A stretch of 64,000 nucleotides of DNA from Haloterrigena salifodinae (GCF_003977755.1 NZ_RQWN01000003.1:620001-684000), one strand, 5' to 3'. Numbered from the stretch's first letter, positions 42,561 through 51,900 are shown. Made by a program: numbers and translations. Notes: generated by a model from the letters alone, not told the origin.

Positions 42561-42926
42561 TCACTCCGGAATATCGCGGTCGGTGCAGAGATCAAGAAGC
42601 GCGCTGACGATGGCGGGCGGATCGCGATAGACGACGATCGAAGACTGTCGGTCGTACTCGACGAGGTTCACCTCGCGTAATTTCGGCAAGTGCGTGTGAA
42701 ACAGTTCGGTCTCGATTCGATCGACCAGGTTCTCGGAGTCGATCTCGGCCCGATACGCGCGCTCCCACGCCGCAATCTGTCGGGCGATGGCTCCGAGCGA
42801 TGCACACCGCTCCTCTCGTAGATGATGGAGCACGCACCGCCGCCGGTAGTTTGCGAAGACAGCGAAGAAATCGTCGAGGCACGGCCCTGTTCCGGATCCG
42901 TCGACGGGTGGTAGATCGTCAGTCAT
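42561..42926 (-). CDS. DUF7344-type winged-helix protein
   Basis: A 121-residue protein: DDFFAVFANYRRRCVLHHLR forms the first helices, and ETELFHTHLPKLREVNLVEY the recognition helix and wing, typical of haloarchaeal DUF7344 regulators. It is similar in layout to the gene at 18769 but not closely identical. Probably DNA-binding; its target is unknown. A low-GC stretch of about 150 bp precedes it. Confidence 0.8.
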   Translation of the reverse strand: MTDDLPPVDGSGTGPCLDDFFAVFANYRRRCVLHHLREERCASLGAIARQIAAWERAYRAEIDSENLVDRIETELFHTHLPKLREVNLVEYDRQSSIVVYRDPPAIVSALLDLCTDRDIPE

Positions 42927-43132
42927 TGCTAGTCCTTATTACCGGCATAATCGAAAGAGAACAGAGGTCGATAATACTTTTTCGGCCAGCAACGGTGGTT
43001 CGAGGTCGTAATCATCTAATTCAGCAATTTCTACTGGCTAATTATATAGTAATGGATTAATAAGATTTCGGCCCCCGTTCTCAAGTCGAACCGAATCGAG
43101 AGGTCGCGGTAACGAGCGCGCGGCGGCCCGAG

Positions 43133-43633
43133 TCACTCGTCGACCGACCGGAACCGGATCGACTCCGAACGAGTGTCGAGGATCGCGACCGTGTGATCCT
43201 CGTCTGGCGCCAGCACGTGCGCGCCGGGGTTGAGAACCGTCGTTCGGCCCTCCTCGGACAGTTCGCGCTCATGGTGGTGGCCGTAACAGACGAAATCGAA
43301 CGTCTCGCCGGCCGCGATCGCTTCGACCTCCTCGAGACTCTCGCCGTGGAGGACGGCAACGGAAAGCCCGTCGAACTCGAGGCTGGCGAACCGGCCGTGG
43401 AGTTCGCTCTCGGCGCCCAACGCGTCGAACGCCGACTGGAGGTTGGCGACGTCGCCGTCGTTGTTCCCCAGGACGCCGTGGAGTTCGAACTCCTCGAAGT
43501 AGTCGACCATCAGCGGCGCGACGAAGTCGCCGCAGTGAATGACGATCTCGACGCCTTCCTCGGCGAAGATCTCGGTCGCTCGCTCGATGGCTTCGACGTT
43601 GTCGTGGGTGTCCGAGATGATTCCGATGTTCAT
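43133..43633 (-). CDS. YfcE/MJ0936-type metallophosphoesterase
   Basis: A 166-residue calcineurin-like phosphodiesterase. Metal ligands are visible as SDTHDN (Asp8, His10), HCGDF (Asp), GNNDGD (Asn), LHGESL (His) and CYGHHHER (His pair). MJ0936 and YfcE cleave phosphodiesters such as bis-pNPP in a Mn- or Ni-dependent way; the physiological substrate is unknown. It is cytosolic and monocistronic. Confidence 0.9.
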   Translation of the reverse strand: MNIGIISDTHDNVEAIERATEIFAEEGVEIVIHCGDFVAPLMVDYFEEFELHGVLGNNDGDVANLQSAFDALGAESELHGRFASLEFDGLSVAVLHGESLEEVEAIAAGETFDFVCYGHHHERELSEEGRTTVLNPGAHVLAPDEDHTVAILDTRSESIRFRSVDE

Positions 43634-43763
43634 ACGGGAGTACGCGCGGGCGAGCCACTAATTCGTTGAGGAGTCGTCGCTCGTAACCGACCCGTCTTCT
43701 CCACGGCGTCGATCGTACGGCGATTGTTAGGATTAATATGTTCTGTCTCTGTCATCATCTGGT

Positions 43764-45407
43764 ATGGTGATGGTCCCTGGTTGGTTGGGTCGCAGCGTCC
43801 GAATCGCCTGGATCGAAGTAATGTGTGCACGGCGGAAACGCGGCCGCCCGAGAAGCCTTCGTCTCGTTCTCGGCATTGCACTGATCGCGCTCTCGATCGG
43901 CTGTGGCATCGGTGCGTACGGTCTCGGGGCAGCAATTTACCGGGACCTGTTCGCGTTCCCGCTCGAGACCATGCGGATGGGTGTGACCATGGGATTTCTC
44001 ACCGCGATCGTCGTCTTCGCACAGGCAATGTCGCGGCGACTCGAACGCGCTGAAACCGACCTGTTGCTCACGACGGTCACCGTCCGCGAGTTCGTGGTCG
44101 GGATCGGCCTCGCCGTTTATAGCCGAGTGGCGCTGCCGTGGTTACTCCCCGTCTGCGGCGGGGCCATTGGATTCGCCGCCGGCGTCCGATCGTCGGCGAC
44201 TGCCGTGGCTATCGCCGTCGCGGTCGGCGGTGGCGTCACGCTAGCGGCAGTGATCGGTGCCGTGATCGTATTCGCCAAGAACCTCGTTCCAGCCCGCATT
44301 ACCGGCGTCTTCCGCCAGGGATCCGTCCTGCGGTACGCGTTGATCGGCGTGATATGGCTGGTCGGGTCCGTCATTGTCGTCGTGCTCCCAGTCGATCGGG
44401 TGACGGAGCTCGCTCGCCGAGCGCCGAGCGCGTGGGTCGTCGATCTCGGATTGATCGCCGTTCCGGAGATCGACACGGAAGCGGTACGCGGACTCAGTGC
44501 ACTGGTGGTACTCGCCGTCGGTATTCCGAGCGGTGCGATCGCCGCGATTACCATTGCCGACCGCGTCCTCGGCGAGGAAGCAGACGCCGCCGAACTGACG
44601 TCCGGATCGCGGTCGCTCGTCGGTGACGGGCTCTCAAGGCGACTGTTCGGACGCTATGTCTCGCGCCCCGCCCTGACCGTCGCTCGGAAGCGGTGGGTCC
44701 AGGAGCGGCGGATATCGGTAGCGTTCTTCGGGGCGATCTGCTTCCCGTTGTTCGGTCTGACCGGAATCAGTCTCTACACGAGTACGGTGAGTGACATCCC
44801 TCCGATCGCGCTGGTATCTATCGCGTTCGTCTGTGCGACCGGCGTCGGACAGGGATTCGGAAGCGAAGTGCTCGGCGCCGAGTACCCCGTCTTACCGATG
44901 ACGCTCACATCGGCTTCCGGCCGGGAGTTCATCCGCGGGACCGTCCTCGCCGCCGTCGCCGTCGGCGCCCCGCCGACCGCGCTGCTCACGCTGGGCGCCG
45001 GACTGGTCGGTTCGGTTGGCGCCCTCGAGGCCGTACTGATAACCGTCGCGAGCGTCGTGTGGTGTTGCTGTAGCGTCGCCGTCGCGACGGCGCTCGGAAT
45101 GGATGTCCGGTATCGGGATATCTACCCGATGCCGTATCCGTTCACCAGCGCGATGATCTACGGGGAGATCGGTCGCGCGTCGTTCATTCGACTCGGGCTG
45201 ATCGGGGTCGCGCTCGCCGCCGTCTCTCTACCGGCGGCCGTCGCGTCCGTCCCGGCGGTCACCGAGGCGGCGACGGCGGTACTCGGCGTTCCGGCGCCGG
45301 TCGTTCGAAGCGCCGCCGTCCTCCTGACGATCGGTATCGCGCTGGCCGTCTCGAAGATCGCTGTCGACCGCGCCGTGGAGACGTACGCGGAGTACACGCT
45401 CCGATGA
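43764..45407 (+). CDS. large integral membrane protein (ABC-2 permease-like)
   Basis: A 547-residue protein with about 12 hydrophobic segments arranged as two similar halves. The central cytoplasmic stretch includes ALTVARKRWVQERRISVAFF. The phrase RRLERAETDLLLTTVTVREF near residue 95 resembles bacteriocin or ABC-2 exporter permeases that follow a DLLLTT-type loop. No ATPase gene is adjacent (its neighbours are phosphoesterase and trpS), so it may work with an ATPase elsewhere. The assignment rests on topology, not a motif. Confidence 0.65.
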   Translation: MVMVPGWLGRSVRIAWIEVMCARRKRGRPRSLRLVLGIALIALSIGCGIGAYGLGAAIYRDLFAFPLETMRMGVTMGFLTAIVVFAQAMSRRLERAETDLLLTTVTVREFVVGIGLAVYSRVALPWLLPVCGGAIGFAAGVRSSATAVAIAVAVGGGVTLAAVIGAVIVFAKNLVPARITGVFRQGSVLRYALIGVIWLVGSVIVVVLPVDRVTELARRAPSAWVVDLGLIAVPEIDTEAVRGLSALVVLAVGIPSGAIAAITIADRVLGEEADAAELTSGSRSLVGDGLSRRLFGRYVSRPALTVARKRWVQERRISVAFFGAICFPLFGLTGISLYTSTVSDIPPIALVSIAFVCATGVGQGFGSEVLGAEYPVLPMTLTSASGREFIRGTVLAAVAVGAPPTALLTLGAGLVGSVGALEAVLITVASVVWCCCSVAVATALGMDVRYRDIYPMPYPFTSAMIYGEIGRASFIRLGLIGVALAAVSLPAAVASVPAVTEAATAVLGVPAPVVRSAAVLLTIGIALAVSKIAVDRAVETYAEYTLR

Positions 45408-45430
45408 TACCGAGGACTTGACGAGCGTAC

Positions 45431-46669
45431 TTACCCCTCGAGTCCCGTCGGCACGCCGACCCGCTCGAGCGCTCGTCGCCGCTCTCGCTCGGTCAGCCGG
45501 TAGGGCTCCAATTCAGACTCGAGCGATCCCAGTCCCGCCCGGCGGCGCTGGTGGTCGGCGAGGAACTCCGTAATCCGCTCGATCGCGACCTCCTTCAGCT
45601 CGCCGCTGAGCAGGTCGCCCGACCGGTAGTCGGCGGCGATGCGCTCGAGTCGCTCGTCGTCCGGTTCGAAGAAGAACCGCAGGTACTGGAAGGGAACGTC
45701 GACGGTCGGGTCACCGCCCTTCTCGCGGTGGTCGGCGAGGGTCGCCCGGCCGCCGGTGTAGGCGTGGGTCCGAATCGTCTCGGCGACGGTCTCGGGGTCG
45801 TCCGTGAGTTCGATCGATGGCGCATCGCCGGAGGAACTCATTTTGCCGGGCCCCTCGAGGCTCGGGAGGAACCGCCCGAGCAGGGCGCCTGGTTTGTCGA
45901 CCGGCAGGGCCTCCTTTGCGGCGACGTCGCGACAGACCCGAACGTGCGGATCCTGATCCACGGCGATGGGGACGAGCGTCGGCTGCCGGCCGCCAACGAG
46001 TTGCGGCAACAGGAGGTGGGTCGCCTGCACAGCGGGGTAGAACTGCAAACCCACGGTGTCCTGCTCGCCGTAGACGGCCTCGACCGTCGCCGGCGTGAGG
46101 TGCTTCGCGAGGCGAACCGCGATCGGATAGACCACGTCCGCGTCGGCGGTGTCGACGATGATCCTGGTGCGGTCGGGATCGAAGCCGACGGCGAGGATAT
46201 CGCGCAGATTCTCGCGGGTGTGCTCACCGATCGAGTCGAACGACTGATCCTTCGCGAGGAACTTCTCGTCGTCAGAGAGCGGGATGTACACCGTCGCGCC
46301 GGTCTCTCTCTGAAAGCGCTTCGCGAGATACAGCGGGAGGACGTGGCCCAGATGCATCGGTCCCGAGGGCCCGCGACCGGTGACGATCGCGTGCGGATCG
46401 CCGGCCGCGGCGGCCTCGAGATAGTCGTCGACGTCCCGGCCCGCGTAGAACGTTCGCCGTCTGAGCAGCGGGTGGTCGGGGAAACGTGCGATCTGCTCGT
46501 CGGTGAGCGGATCCGCACCGAAGCGCTCGAGCAGTTTCTCGTAGTCAATTTCGCCGTCGACGGCGTAGGGCGTGACGGTGAACCCATCAGCGGCCGCGGT
46601 CTCCTCGGCGGGAGATTCGGCGTTCGTCTCGCTGTCGGTGCTGTTCGGCGTGTCGGATGGTGCTGGCAT
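45431..46669 (-). CDS. trpS: tryptophanyl-tRNA synthetase
   Basis: A 412-residue class I synthetase charging tRNA-Trp. The HIGH-type motif is PMHLGH in TGRGPSGPMHLGHVLPLYL (about residue 105) and the KMSKS-type motif is GKMSSS (about 284). YAGRDVDDYLEAAAAGDPHA and PLSDDEKFLAKDQ are typical of archaeal TrpRS. A low-complexity acidic N-terminus (about 1-28) precedes the family sequence. Upstream on the same strand is a 27-residue ORF with three Trp codons and competing hairpins, suggesting control by tryptophan attenuation. Confidence 0.95.
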   Translation of the reverse strand: MPAPSDTPNSTDSETNAESPAEETAAADGFTVTPYAVDGEIDYEKLLERFGADPLTDEQIARFPDHPLLRRRTFYAGRDVDDYLEAAAAGDPHAIVTGRGPSGPMHLGHVLPLYLAKRFQRETGATVYIPLSDDEKFLAKDQSFDSIGEHTRENLRDILAVGFDPDRTRIIVDTADADVVYPIAVRLAKHLTPATVEAVYGEQDTVGLQFYPAVQATHLLLPQLVGGRQPTLVPIAVDQDPHVRVCRDVAAKEALPVDKPGALLGRFLPSLEGPGKMSSSGDAPSIELTDDPETVAETIRTHAYTGGRATLADHREKGGDPTVDVPFQYLRFFFEPDDERLERIAADYRSGDLLSGELKEVAIERITEFLADHQRRRAGLGSLESELEPYRLTERERRRALERVGVPTGLEG

Positions 46670-46715
46670 TGGATTCGTAGGTGCGACTGCGGCGGTCGGA
46701 ACGCGATTCGAGTCG

Positions 46716-46835
46716 AAAAACGAGCGGAGGGAGCGCCCGCCGCCGCGGTCGCCGGGTTAGGCCGCGTCGCCCGCAGTGACGAAACTGTCCGCTCTCGAGG
46801 GGAACTGCCAGCGCCAGTGCCACTCGAGAGCGGAC
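46716..46835 (-). promoter_or_regulatory. candidate attenuator hairpins upstream of trpS
   Basis: On the minus strand, arm 1 (46835-46823, GTCCGCTCTCGAG) pairs perfectly over 13 bp with arm 2 (46799-46787, CTCGAGAGCGGAC). Arm 2 contains GAGCGGA, which can instead pair with a downstream copy of TCCGCTC (46728-46722), followed directly by G and a T5 run (46720-46716), the form of a terminator hairpin. Arm 1 contains the same TCCGCTC. The Trp codons of the leader ORF lie at the start of and within the loop of the 1:2 hairpin. The functional direction is unproven. Confidence 0.5.
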
Positions 46836-46840
46836 GCCAT
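46757..46840 (-). CDS. putative Trp-rich leader peptide of trpS
   Basis: ATG at 46840, TAA at 46759-46757, 27 residues: MASALEWHWRWQFPSRADSF followed by VTAGDAA. Trp codons occupy positions 7, 9 and 11. The density of Trp in so short an ORF, next to a tryptophanyl-tRNA synthetase gene and embedded in alternative hairpins, is the classic form of a leader peptide that senses charged tRNA-Trp. A BRE/TATA-like CGAAACCGTTAGAG lies about 25-40 bp upstream of the ATG (about 46868-46881), compatible with a leaderless start. The peptide ends 87 bp before the trpS ATG. Confidence 0.6.
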   Translation of the reverse strand: MASALEWHWRWQFPSRADSFVTAGDAA

Positions 46841-47060
46841 TACCGATCCGTAGTCTGTCGATGACTCTAACGGTTTCGGTTCTCGAGACCGGAAGCGACA
46901 GTCGTCTCTCGAGGCCCTTCATCGCGCTTCCCATCGACTATGGATATCAATAGAGGGGCCTATCGTGTCGCCCCGATACGCATCCCGCTACGTTTGCGTG
47001 TTGTTGTTTTAGTATAAATTTTCCGATAGGAATATCAGCGCTCCTCGAGAGGGTCCGCGT
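46841..47060. other. intergenic region between trpS leader and nucleotidase gene
   Basis: GC-rich next to the trpS leader, then AT-rich from about 46990. A TATA-like GTATAAATTTT at about 47012-47022 lies about 40 bp before the ATG at 47061 and should drive the nucleotidase gene. No ORF was recognised. Confidence 0.5.
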
Positions 47061-48713
47061 ATGACCGACCGGACGACCGATATCGAACGGCGGCGACTGC
47101 TGGGGTACGCCGGCGCGACGGGCGTCACCGCGCTGGCGGGATGCCTGTTCGGCGAGGAAACGACGGACGACGAGGGGGACGGAGACGAGAACGCCACCGA
47201 TTCGGACGAGTCCGATTCCGAAGAGACGGAGCCAGAGGAGTCGACCGACGACGGGTCGACGACGACCGTCCGACTGCTCCACGATACGCACTTGCACGGA
47301 TCGATGGGGAGTCCCGATGAGGCGCTCAACGTCGCGAATTACTTCGGGCTGATGGACGATCTCGCCGCCGACGCGCCCGACGGGAACGCGCTCGTCGTCG
47401 GGAACGGCGACGATCTGCACACGTCCGTCGAGTCCTCGGTCTTCGACGGCGGCCACATCGTCTCGCTGTTCAACGCGGCCCCCCTCGAGTACGACACGTA
47501 CGGCAACCACGAGTTCGACAACGGCCCGGCGAGCCTCCGCGAGAACGTGGCCGACAGCGAATTCACGTGGGTGAGCGCCAACGTCTGCGACGAGCGCACC
47601 GGCGACGTCTTCGCCGCTGAGGACGGCGCCGAGCGCTACGCCGTCGAGGAGATCGGCGGCGTCCGGTTCGGGATCACTGGACTCGCGCCGGCAGACACGC
47701 CCGAGGTCTCCTCCGTCGGCGACCACGTCGACGTCCTCGAGCCGGAGACTGCGGCCGCGGACGTCGTCGGCGAACTGCGCGACGAGGGGGCGGACGTGGT
47801 CGTCCTGCTCTCGCACCTCGCCAGTCCCGTCGCTGAGGATCTAGTCGCGGCCGTCGACGGCATCGACGTCGCCGTCGGCGACCACGCCGCCGTCGTGCGC
47901 GACGAGCCGATGGCGGTGAACGACACCGTCGTCTCCCTCGTCGGCGACGAGTTCGACTACGTCGGCCGCCTCGACCTCGAGGTCGGGAGCGACGGACTCG
48001 TCGATCACTCGTTCCGACGCTTCGACCTCGCCGAACTGGTCGAGAATGGCGACGTGACGCCCCACGAGGAGGTTCAGTCGCTGCTCGAGAGCTACGAGGC
48101 CGACCTTGAGGCGGAACTCGACGTCGTCATCGGGGAAACGACCGAACCCTTGGACGTACGGACCGAAACGGTTCGCAGGGAGGAGTCGAACTTCGGGAAC
48201 TGGCTGACCGACGTCGTGCGCGCGGACCTTGAGGCCGACGTCGCCCTCCAGAACGGCGGCGGCATCCGCAGCGACGAGCTGTACCCGGCCGGCGATATCT
48301 CCAGACGGACGATCGTCGACATTCTCCCGTTTCCGAATCGGACGGTGAAACTCGAGGTTTCGGGCGCGACGCTTCGCGAGGCGATCGAACTCGGCGTGAG
48401 TGCGGTTGCGGAGGGTCACGGTCGGTTCTCGCAGGTCAGCGGCATGGCCTACGCCTACGATCCGAACGCACCCGCCGGCGAGCGCGTCGCTGCGATCTCG
48501 GTCGGCGGCGAGCCCCTCGAGACCGACGCGACGTACGAACTCGCGACGAACGACTTCGTCGCGGGCGGCGGCGATGGCTACGAGATGTTCGCGGACAGCG
48601 ACGTGCTCGTCCCCGCCGACGAGGGGACGCTGCTCTCGGCGCTTGCGATCGAGGCCATCCAGGAGGCCGAGGTCATCGGACCCGAAACGGAGGGACGGAT
48701 CGAGATCGTCTGA
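47061..48713 (+). CDS. 5'-nucleotidase/UshA-type metallophosphatase lipoprotein
   Basis: A 550-residue exported enzyme. The N-terminus ERRRLLGYAGATGVTALAGC has a twin-arginine motif and lipobox (LAGC, about residue 30), so it is TAT-exported and lipid-anchored. An acidic linker follows. The metallophosphatase domain begins VRLLHDTHLHGSMG, with NGDDLHTSVESS, YGNHEFDNG and LLSHL motifs. The 5'-nucleotidase C-terminal domain spans about 355-520 (NFGNWLTDVVRADLEADVAL, NGGGIRSDE and LATNDFVAGGGDGYEMF). It hydrolyses extracellular nucleotides or related esters. Convergent with rio1. Confidence 0.92.
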   Translation: MTDRTTDIERRRLLGYAGATGVTALAGCLFGEETTDDEGDGDENATDSDESDSEETEPEESTDDGSTTTVRLLHDTHLHGSMGSPDEALNVANYFGLMDDLAADAPDGNALVVGNGDDLHTSVESSVFDGGHIVSLFNAAPLEYDTYGNHEFDNGPASLRENVADSEFTWVSANVCDERTGDVFAAEDGAERYAVEEIGGVRFGITGLAPADTPEVSSVGDHVDVLEPETAAADVVGELRDEGADVVVLLSHLASPVAEDLVAAVDGIDVAVGDHAAVVRDEPMAVNDTVVSLVGDEFDYVGRLDLEVGSDGLVDHSFRRFDLAELVENGDVTPHEEVQSLLESYEADLEAELDVVIGETTEPLDVRTETVRREESNFGNWLTDVVRADLEADVALQNGGGIRSDELYPAGDISRRTIVDILPFPNRTVKLEVSGATLREAIELGVSAVAEGHGRFSQVSGMAYAYDPNAPAGERVAAISVGGEPLETDATYELATNDFVAGGGDGYEMFADSDVLVPADEGTLLSALAIEAIQEAEVIGPETEGRIEIV

Positions 48714-48752
48714 GGCCGGGTTCGACTGCGTTCGGAGACGGTAGCCCGGCTC

Positions 48753-49628
48753 TCAGTTTCGAGAGGGATCCGGCTCCGGACTTGTGACGAACTCGAGTAA
48801 CTCGTCTTCGGTGACGTCCATCCCCTGCCGCGAGAAGAATCCGGCGACGTTCCGGCAGTCCCGCTCGAGGAACTCCCGGCTGTTGGGGTGGTGGACCGTG
48901 ACGGCCTGACCGAGGTCGATGAAGACGAGCTGGCCCTCGGTCTGGTCGAAGACGACGTTGTACTCGCTGAGGTCGCCGTGGATCAACCCCGCCGAGTAGA
49001 GGCGGCGCATGTACTCGCGCATGACCTCGTAGGCGGTCTGAGGGTTCTCGATGTGGACCTCGCCGAGGCGTTTCGCGCGGCCGTCGTCGGTACCGATGTA
49101 CTCCATGACCAACACGTTGCGCTCGGTGGCGATCGGTTCGGGCACGCGGACGCCGGCCGCCTTCGCCCGCTCTAAGTTCGCCAGTTCCTTCTTCGTCCAG
49201 GCGAGGACGACGTCCTTCTTCTTGCCGCCCAGCCCCTCGAAGCGCGGGTCGCCCTCGAGGTAGTCGCGCATCTGTCGGAAGTTCGAGGCGTTGATCCGGT
49301 AGATCTTGACCGCGACCTCGCGGTCATCGCCCAGCGCGTGATAGACGTTGGCCTCCTTGCCCGTCGACAGCGGTCCGCCGAAGGCCTCGACGTAGCCGTC
49401 CTGGACGAGTTTGTACAGCGCAGCGAGGGTCGCATCGTCGAACACCGACTGCTCGACCTTGAACTGGTCGGCGTCCTTGATGCGCTCCTCGAACTGCTCA
49501 AACTCCCGGTCGCGCTTGCGAGCGATCCGGTCGGCCTCGGTGTCCGAGACGTCGATCTCTTCCCACTCGTCGCCCGGCGTCTCGACTTCCTCGAGGTCGA
49601 CCAGCCCGTATTCCGTTCCCTCTCCCAT
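48753..49628 (-). CDS. rio1: RIO1-type serine/threonine kinase
   Basis: A 291-residue kinase or ATPase. The RIO1 signature STGKEANVYHALGDDREVAVKIYR gives the nucleotide loop and catalytic Lys; IHGDLSEYNVVFD is the catalytic loop and FIDLGQAV the metal-binding motif. A short N-terminal extension (about 1-80) supplies the winged-helix part. In archaea and eukaryotes Rio1 acts in final maturation and recycling of the small ribosomal subunit, with Pno1/Dim2-like KH proteins. It is convergent with the nucleotidase gene. Confidence 0.94.
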   Translation of the reverse strand: MGEGTEYGLVDLEEVETPGDEWEEIDVSDTEADRIARKRDREFEQFEERIKDADQFKVEQSVFDDATLAALYKLVQDGYVEAFGGPLSTGKEANVYHALGDDREVAVKIYRINASNFRQMRDYLEGDPRFEGLGGKKKDVVLAWTKKELANLERAKAAGVRVPEPIATERNVLVMEYIGTDDGRAKRLGEVHIENPQTAYEVMREYMRRLYSAGLIHGDLSEYNVVFDQTEGQLVFIDLGQAVTVHHPNSREFLERDCRNVAGFFSRQGMDVTEDELLEFVTSPEPDPSRN

Positions 49629-49733
49629 CTACTCGGTCGTAGGCGCCCCGACGGGTAAAGTACTGGGTCTGGTCGCCGGCCAGTTCCTGTCGCTGCGACG
49701 TCGGGAGTAAACGGCGAACGGGGAACGGCGATC

Positions 49734-49742
49734 TATTTATAT
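49734..49742 (+). promoter_or_regulatory. TATA box of nhaC
   Basis: TATTTATAT about 36 bp before the nhaC ATG, predicting a transcript start near 49763 and a leader of about 11 bases. Confidence 0.55.
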
Positions 49743-49773
49743 CCGCTGTAGAAAAAACGCGTGCGACCTGCTC

Positions 49774-51240
49774 ATGGCACTGGACTTCACACCGAAGACC
49801 TACGACGAAATTTCCGAGGACAAGCGGCCGTCCCTGGGGGAAGCGCTCATCCCTATCGCGGGAATGATCTTGTTCCTCTCGCTCGGAATGATCTGGCTCG
49901 AGATGGACCCGCAGATGCCGCTGTTGTGGGGGATCGCCTTCGCGGGACTGTTTGGCCGGTACTACTTCGGCTACGCCTGGAGCGACCTCTACGACGGGAT
50001 CGGTCGCAGTATTCTGACCGGTCTGCAGGCCATCCTCATCCTGTTCGTCATCTACATGGTCATCTCGGCGTGGATCGATTCCGGAACGATTCCCACGCTC
50101 ATGTACTACGGGCTGGAGTTCCTGTCGCCGGGGATCTTCCTCCCCTTTACCGTCGTCCTCTCGGCGATCGTCGCCTTCGCGATCGGCTCGTCGTGGACGA
50201 CGGCGGGGACGCTCGGCGTCGCGATGATCGGGGTCGGCTCCGGGCTCGGGATTCCGGAGGCGATGACGGCCGGCGCCGTCCTCTCGGGCGCCTACACCGG
50301 CGACAAGAACTCGCCGCTTTCGGACACCACGAACCTCGCCGCCGCGGTGACGAACACGGAACTGATGGATCACATCCGGGCGATGCGTCCTGGTACCGCG
50401 ATCTCGTTCGCGATCTCACTACTCCTGTTCGTCGTGTTGGGCCTGAGCGCGAGCGGGACGATCCCCGTCGATCGGATCGCCGAGATCCAGGGCGGTCTCG
50501 AGAGCAGTTACGCGATTTCGCCGCTGACGTTCATCCCGCTGGTCATCACGTTCGCGCTCGCGTTCTACGGCTTCCCCGCGCTACCGTCGCTCGGCGCCGG
50601 GATCTTCGCCGGCGTCGCGGTCAGCACTACGGTGCAGGGCGTCGGCTTCGCCGCCGCCTGGGAGACCGTCCACTTCGGGACCAGCCCCGAAACGGGCGTC
50701 GACCTCACAGACGAACTGCTCGCGAGCGGCGGCCTCGAGGGCTCCGTGTGGGTCGTTTCGATCGTCGTGGCCGCGCTGGCGCTGGGCGGTATCCTGCAGG
50801 AAACCGGCGTGCTGGCGGCGATCGCGTACCACATCGGACGGGCCGTCAGCAGCGTCGCAGGCCTGACGGCCGGCACGGCCGCGGGAACGATCGCGATGAA
50901 CTTCCTCGCCGCGGAACAGTACATGGCGATCGTCGTCCCCGGGATGACGCTGCAGAACCTGTACGACGAATACGACCTCGAGAGTCGGAACCTCTCGCGG
51001 GCAGTCGAGGCGTCCGGGACGACGACGTCGGCGTTCGTGCCCTGGGGATCCGGCGGAGTCTTCATGGCCTCGGCGCTAGGCGTGCCGGTGATCGAGTACG
51101 CCCCGTACTACTTCTTCGGCATCCTCTCGCCGCTGGTCCTGATCGCGATGGGCGCAACGGGTTGGGGAATCTTCTACAAGGACAGCCCCGAGCGAGAATC
51201 GCCGCCGGAAGCCGACGCGTCGACGCCCTCCGCCGAATAG
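49774..51240 (+). CDS. nhaC: Na+/H+ antiporter NhaC family protein
   Basis: A 488-residue transporter with about 11-12 membrane helices. The NhaC core motif GAYTGDKNSPLSDTTNLAAA (about 170-189) and the second-half VPWGSGGVFMASALGVPVIE are clear. NhaC antiporters exchange Na+ or organic ions for protons or each other; in a halophile, Na+ extrusion is the likely role. It has its own promoter and is not clearly linked to neighbours. Confidence 0.93.
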   Translation: MALDFTPKTYDEISEDKRPSLGEALIPIAGMILFLSLGMIWLEMDPQMPLLWGIAFAGLFGRYYFGYAWSDLYDGIGRSILTGLQAILILFVIYMVISAWIDSGTIPTLMYYGLEFLSPGIFLPFTVVLSAIVAFAIGSSWTTAGTLGVAMIGVGSGLGIPEAMTAGAVLSGAYTGDKNSPLSDTTNLAAAVTNTELMDHIRAMRPGTAISFAISLLLFVVLGLSASGTIPVDRIAEIQGGLESSYAISPLTFIPLVITFALAFYGFPALPSLGAGIFAGVAVSTTVQGVGFAAAWETVHFGTSPETGVDLTDELLASGGLEGSVWVVSIVVAALALGGILQETGVLAAIAYHIGRAVSSVAGLTAGTAAGTIAMNFLAAEQYMAIVVPGMTLQNLYDEYDLESRNLSRAVEASGTTTSAFVPWGSGGVFMASALGVPVIEYAPYYFFGILSPLVLIAMGATGWGIFYKDSPERESPPEADASTPSAE

Positions 51241-51435
51241 CGTCGTCGTTGTCATGGCCTTCCTCCTCGAAGCCGGATCACCGGACGGTACTGGCAGCGA
51301 CTCGAACCGCGAGCGGTACTGACAACGACTCGAGTGGGGTCGAGCGCACCCACGCGCGGACTTTTTCCCGTCGCCCGTCGTACCGTCGGCCATGGACGAA
51401 CTGCACGCAAACCGGATACCGACGGAACGGGGACG

Positions 51436-51834
51436 ATGACGAGCCACGACGTGACCCTCGAGTGGACAGACGGCTCGACGCAGACGATCGCGGTCGACGA
51501 GAACGAATCGATCCTCGACGCGGCCCAGCGGGCCGGCGCCCGACTGCCCTACGACTGCCGGAAGGGGACGTGTATCACCTGCGTCGGTCGATTGCTCGCC
51601 CTCGAGGGCGAGGAGGCCGCCGACGAGTCGGCCGAAGGCGGGACGGAACGGCCACCCGATGCCGATGCCGATGCCGCGGACGCGTTCACGTATCGGCGGG
51701 CACCGGCGGCACTGACCGACCAGGAGCAGGCGGACGGCTACGTCCTGCTCTGTATCGCGCACCCGCAGTCGGATTGTCGAATCGAAGTCGGACCGCGAGT
51801 GCGCGCCGAGGTTGGCGACAGTCCTTGGGCGTAA
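51436..51834 (+). CDS. plant-type 2Fe-2S ferredoxin, paralogue 1
   Basis: A 132-residue ferredoxin. DCRKGTCITCVG supplies the CxxxxCxxC ligands and LLCIAHPQSDC the fourth Cys, as in plant-type 2Fe-2S proteins. A long acidic insertion (LALEGEEAADESAEGGTERP and following) between the third and fourth ligands suits high salt. The ATG at 51436 was chosen because the longer frame to 51334 adds unrelated residues. It precedes SBP56 and has a paralogue on the other side of it. Confidence 0.92.
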   Translation: MTSHDVTLEWTDGSTQTIAVDENESILDAAQRAGARLPYDCRKGTCITCVGRLLALEGEEAADESAEGGTERPPDADADAADAFTYRRAPAALTDQEQADGYVLLCIAHPQSDCRIEVGPRVRAEVGDSPWA

Positions 51835-51900
51835 CGTTTCTCTCGCCACCCCCTGTCTCCCCCAAATAGACTTATCTCCGTGCTCGTGGTCGGAAGGGAT

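Noticed and set aside
49761-51869. A 702-codon plus-strand frame overlapping nhaC and the first ferredoxin
   Set aside because: Its translation is Arg-rich and repetitive with no motif, while the nhaC and ferredoxin frames carry clear signatures.
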